A stretch of DNA of 21,497 nucleotides, from assembly GCA_037176905.1 (NCBI GenBank), contig JBBBWG010016001.1:60609-82105 (forward strand), in the 5' to 3' direction. This document shows, piece after piece, positions 18,329 to 21,497 of the stretch. Numbering within the stretch: position 1 is the stretch's first letter; each line of letters opens with the position of its first letter. Both the position numbers and the translations under genes were made by a program. Source of the DNA: Azolla pinnata. Its lineage: Eukaryota; Streptophyta; Polypodiopsida; Salviniales; Salviniaceae. The notes beneath the pieces are model-generated. The model was not told where the DNA came from and searched no databases. It saw only the letters and a list, made by a program, of their open reading frames with translations.

Positions 18329-19265
18329 CGATGCTGGTGGTGATGCTCGACGATGGCGGTGATGGTCGGTGATCGATGATGATCGATGATGATCGCTGCT
18401 CGACGATGATGGTGGTGATGGTTGATGATCGGTGACGATCGCCGATGATGATGATCGCCGCTCGATGATGGTTGTGGTGCTGGTTGATGATCGATGATGA
18501 TGATCACTGCTCGATGATGGTGGTGGTGATGGTTGATGATCGATGATGATGATCACTGCTCGATGATGGTGGTGGTGATGGTTGATGATGATGATGGTGA
18601 TGATCACTGCTCAATGATGGTGGTGGTGATGGTTGATGATGATGATGGTGATGATGGTGGCTGATGATTGATGACGATGACCATTGCTGCTTCTTGATGA
18701 TGATGATGATGGCAATGATGGTGATGACGATGATGATTATGACGGTGGCTGATGGTGCTAATTGGTTATTGATGATTGATGACGATGACCATCGCTGCTT
18801 CTTGATGATGATGATGGTGATGATGATGATGATGATGACAGTGGCTGATGGTGCTAATTGATGATTGATGATTGATGACAATGACAATCGCTGCTTCTTG
18901 ATGATGATGACGATGACGACAATGGTTGATGGTGATGATTGATAGTGATGATGATGACAGTGGTTGATGGTGATGATTGATAGTGATGGTGATGATGACA
19001 ATGGTTGATGGTGATGATTGATAGTGATGATGATGATGATGACAATGGTTGATGGTGATGATTGATAGTGATGATCGATGATCGATGATGATGATTGCTG
19101 CCGCTTGATGATGATGGTGATGATGGCTGACGGCGATGATCTAAGTGATGATTGATGATTGATGATGATTGATGATGATGATGGTAGTGTTGATGCTGCT
19201 GTATAAGGGATGATGTCGATGGCTGGTTTATGGTGATGGTTGATGTACGGTGATGATGGTGATGA
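18329..19265. repeat. GAT/GGT satellite-like array with nested higher-order units
   Basis: About 940 bases of GATGATGGT triplet repeats organised into longer units. GCTCGATGATGG-type units start at 18398, 18460, 18509, 18558 and 18609 (spacing 62, 49, 49, 51). GCTGCTTCTTGATGATG units start at 18686, 18794 and 18890 (108, 96). These are followed by repeats of GTTGATGGTGATGATTGATA of roughly 40-50 bases to about 19070. Minus-strand ORFs rich in His, Ser and Ile are artefacts. Confidence 0.9.
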
Positions 19266-19820
19266 ATGGAGAAGCTCGATCTCTCTTCGGAAAACCATCG
19301 TATACATATCAATCCCTTGTGTCAACTCGGCAGAACTGAGTTGCCACTCATGCCAGATCACGGGCTTTGGAATTGCCAGAGTTCGGATTTGTAAAACAGC
19401 ATCTCGTTGAATGCCGATCCCTATTCTCTGTGCTTGCTTGTGTTTTCTGCGTGTCTGTATATACGTAGTATATACGCGTATATTTATACATGATCGATAG
19501 ATAGATAGTGACAAATTGGCGCCTCAGGAGAATGGAAGCAACAATCGCTTCCTCTGTTTACAGTTAGTTTCCAGGCATTCTTGACTTTGCCAGTGTGGAA
19601 TCTTCTGTCTAACCAACGCCACTAGATTTCAAATCCGGAGTCTGCGAAGCCTTTCGAGCCTCCGAATCTTGCTATAATATTAACAAAAGATTGTGCGGGT
19701 CGAGCGGTAATGAATAGAAAACAGGCACGATCACGGGATTGCATGCAAGGTGCTCCAATCTGGCAAGTGTAATTTCGGAGATCACGGGCGGAAAAGCCAT
19801 GAAGAAGAAGACAAGGACGA
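19266..19820. other. Unique island between two GAT arrays
   Basis: No gene recognised on either strand. It contains an AT/CG alternating stretch TATATACGTAGTATATACGC at about 19459-19478 and a GATA run (ATCGATAGATAGATAG) near 19493-19508. Confidence 0.45.
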
Positions 19821-20273
19821 CGATCATGATGATGATGCTGATGATGATGGTGATGGTGATGGTGGTGGTGGTGGTGGTGGTGGTGATGGTGATGGTGGTA
19901 ATGGGGGCGATGACGATGGTGATGATAGCGCTGATGGTGATGATGGTGATGGCGACGATGATGATGGTGATTGTGGCGCTGGTGGCGATGATATGGTGAT
20001 GATAATGATGGTGATGATGATGATGATGACGATCATGATGATGGTGGTGATGGTGATGGTGATGATGATGGTGGTGATGGTGGTGAAGGCGATGGTGATG
20101 ATGGCACTACTGGCGATGATGATGATGATGATGATAGCAATGCTGATGATGGTATTGATGGTGATGATGGTTGTGATGGTGGTGAAGGCGATGGTGATGA
20201 TGGCGCTACTGGCGATGATGATGATGATGATGGCAATGTTGATGATGGTATTGATCGTGATGATGGGGGTGAC
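19821..20273. repeat. Second GAT/GGT array with 99-bp duplication
   Basis: GATGAT/GGTGGT triplets over 450 bases. A 99-base unit beginning GGTGAAGGCGATGGTGATGA starts at 20082 and again at 20181 with a few changes (GGCACTACTGG versus GGCGCTACTGG). Because units are multiples of three, long spurious ORFs stay open on both strands. Confidence 0.9.
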
Positions 20274-20365
20274 CTTGAGCATCGATATCACGTGACGAGG
20301 TCGAGCGGCATGCAAGCATGGAAAGCATTCGGAACGAATGCAGAACAATCAATCCAACAGTGACC

Positions 20366-20368
<3 letters not shown>

Positions 20369-20407
<39 letters not shown>
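20369..20407. repeat. (GA)n microsatellite
   Basis: About 19 uninterrupted AG units on the + strand. No gene start was found next to it. Confidence 0.95.
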
Positions 20408-20408
<1 letters not shown>

Positions 20409-20469
20409 GGATCCACGTGCCCAACAGGGTTTTCTTTGTGCCAGATCCATGTGTCAAGGAGGGTATGGT

Positions 20470-20488
20470 TGTGTGTGTGTGTGTGTGT
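20470..20488. repeat. (GT)n microsatellite
   Basis: Nine to ten GT units, followed by AC. Short purine-pyrimidine alternation. Confidence 0.95.
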
Positions 20489-20918
20489 ACAATCCAAGCA
20501 GATCGCCGAACCGCTCCCCATGAATGCGAATCAAGCCATCGGATCCAAAGTCGAAAGAAAAACATACAGTAGTCCTGAAGCAGTCGGTGCCTTGAGCATT
20601 GTTTTCCCTAGCGGATCGATCAGCTGGCCCAGGGGCCAGGGCAACATCGGCGAGGAAAAGGATCTTTCGTGTCTTTTTGAATGTGGATCTGTCTCCCGCA
20701 TGAATGCAGATGCGGATGCTATGCATCATCAGACAGACAGATCCACGGAGGACTCTGCAGAAAATTCAACATGCCTGAAGCCTGCATGCATAGCATGCCC
20801 GTGCTTACGCATCCATGATGCATCATCCATGGCATGCATCGCATCCGTGCATGATGCCCCACTGCCCAATGCACAAAGGCTTCCGATGATTCTCACACTG
20901 CATGTTTCGAATCCACAT
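20489..20918. other. Unique sequence before hexamer array
   Basis: No recognised gene. A local palindrome-like stretch CTGGCCCAGGGGCCAG lies at 20623-20638. Towards 20790 CATGCA words begin to accumulate. Confidence 0.4.
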
Positions 20919-21415
20919 CCACATGCACATGCACACACGATCCGCATTTGCATGCATGCGCACATCAGCATCCGGACATGCATCCACATGCATAGACATA
21001 TGCGCATATGCATCCACATGCACGCACACATGCACACATGCATCCACACCCACACGCACATCTGAATCCACATGTAGAGACGCCTGCACACATGCATCCA
21101 TAATGTGCACATGGCATCCGCACCCACATCCACATGCATGCACACATGCATCCACATCTGAATCCACACGTAGAGACGCCTGCACACATGCATCCATAAA
21201 TGTGCACATGCATCCACACCCACATCCACATGCATGCACACATGCATCCACATCCACATCCGCATATGCATCCGCATGCACGCACACATGCATCCACATC
21301 CACATCCACATCCACATATGCATCCGCATGCATGCACACATGCACCCACACCCACATCCACATGTGCATCTACATGCACATCCACATCCACATGCACATG
21401 CACATACATGGACCA
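20919..21415. repeat. CATGCA/CATCCA hexamer array with 96-bp units
   Basis: Array of CATCCA, CATGCA and CACACA words. A 96-base higher-order unit, recognised by TCTGAATCCAC followed by GTAGAGACGCCTGCACACATG, starts at 21061 and again at 21157. CATGCA occurs about two dozen times by eye between 20780 and 21410. Cys/His/Met/Val-rich ORFs on the minus strand are artefacts. Confidence 0.9.
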
Positions 21416-21416
21416 T

Positions 21417-21497
21417 GAAGAAGAAGAAGAAGAAGAAGAAGAAGAAGAAGAAGAAGAAAGAAGAAGAAGAAGAAGAAGAAGAAGAAGAAGAAGAAAG
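21417..21497. repeat. Terminal (AAG)n tract
   Basis: About 26 AAG units with one extra-A interruption near 21458-21461. It runs off the window end, so its full length is unknown. Confidence 0.95.

Noticed and set aside
18504..19514. 336-codon minus-strand ORF rich in His, Ser and Ile
   Set aside because: It is the reverse reading of the GAT/GGT array; composition follows the triplet repeat and no splice or start context supports it.
20729..21409. 226-codon minus-strand ORF rich in Cys, His, Met and Val, superficially metallothionein-like
   Set aside because: It arises from the CATGCA/CATCCA hexamer repeat; other frames are equally open and give similar low-complexity peptides.

Overview
The window is nuclear DNA of a land plant. 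The evidence is one spliced gene with clean GT-AG introns for an aluminium-activated malate transporter (ALMT, a plant anion-channel family), an intronless plant-type kinase gene, (CT)n/(GA)n tracts near the genes, and large amounts of simple-sequence DNA. The lineage cannot be fixed from sequence alone. The kinase architecture and the richness in microsatellites would suit a fern or another non-flowering plant, but that is a weak inference.

Layout, left to right. 1-1430 is intergenic, with a 29-bp GAA-type minisatellite and a 105-bp duplication. 1430-1930 holds a GC-rich tandem repeat with recurring GAAGATTC motifs, a (CT)n tract, and a short candidate first exon on the + strand (1873-1927). 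2139-2830 is a diverged tandem duplication. 3342-5741 (- strand) is a complete 799-residue kinase gene: a helical N-terminal region resembling HeLo/MLKL-type bundles (tentative), a kinase domain with intact Lys, HRD, DFG and APE motifs but no Gly-rich loop, and a polybasic, Cys-rich tail. A 27-unit (CT)n tract lies at 6290. A G-quadruplex motif and a heptamer-based minisatellite (8056-8525) precede short candidate + strand exons at 8576-8641, 8832-8868 and perhaps 9104-9116. These join in phase to the exon at 1873; if that is right, the kinase gene lies antisense inside a 6.6-kb intron. 10.2-13.2 kb is AT-rich intergenic DNA with a 20-bp triplication and an inverted-repeat element.

13940-17326 (- strand) is the clearest gene: six exons that splice in phase into a 589-residue ALMT with six predicted membrane segments, the C-terminal WEP motif, and an N-terminal acidic dileucine signal that suggests the vacuolar membrane. 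From 17.4 kb to the right end most of the sequence is satellite-like: GAA/TTC tracts, (ATGT)n, two GAT/GGT arrays with higher-order units, (GA)n, (GT)n, a CATGCA/CATCCA hexamer array and a terminal (AAG)n. The long ORFs in these arrays are repeat artefacts.

No functional link between the kinase and the ALMT is visible beyond proximity. No tRNA, rRNA, CRISPR or complete autonomous transposon was seen.
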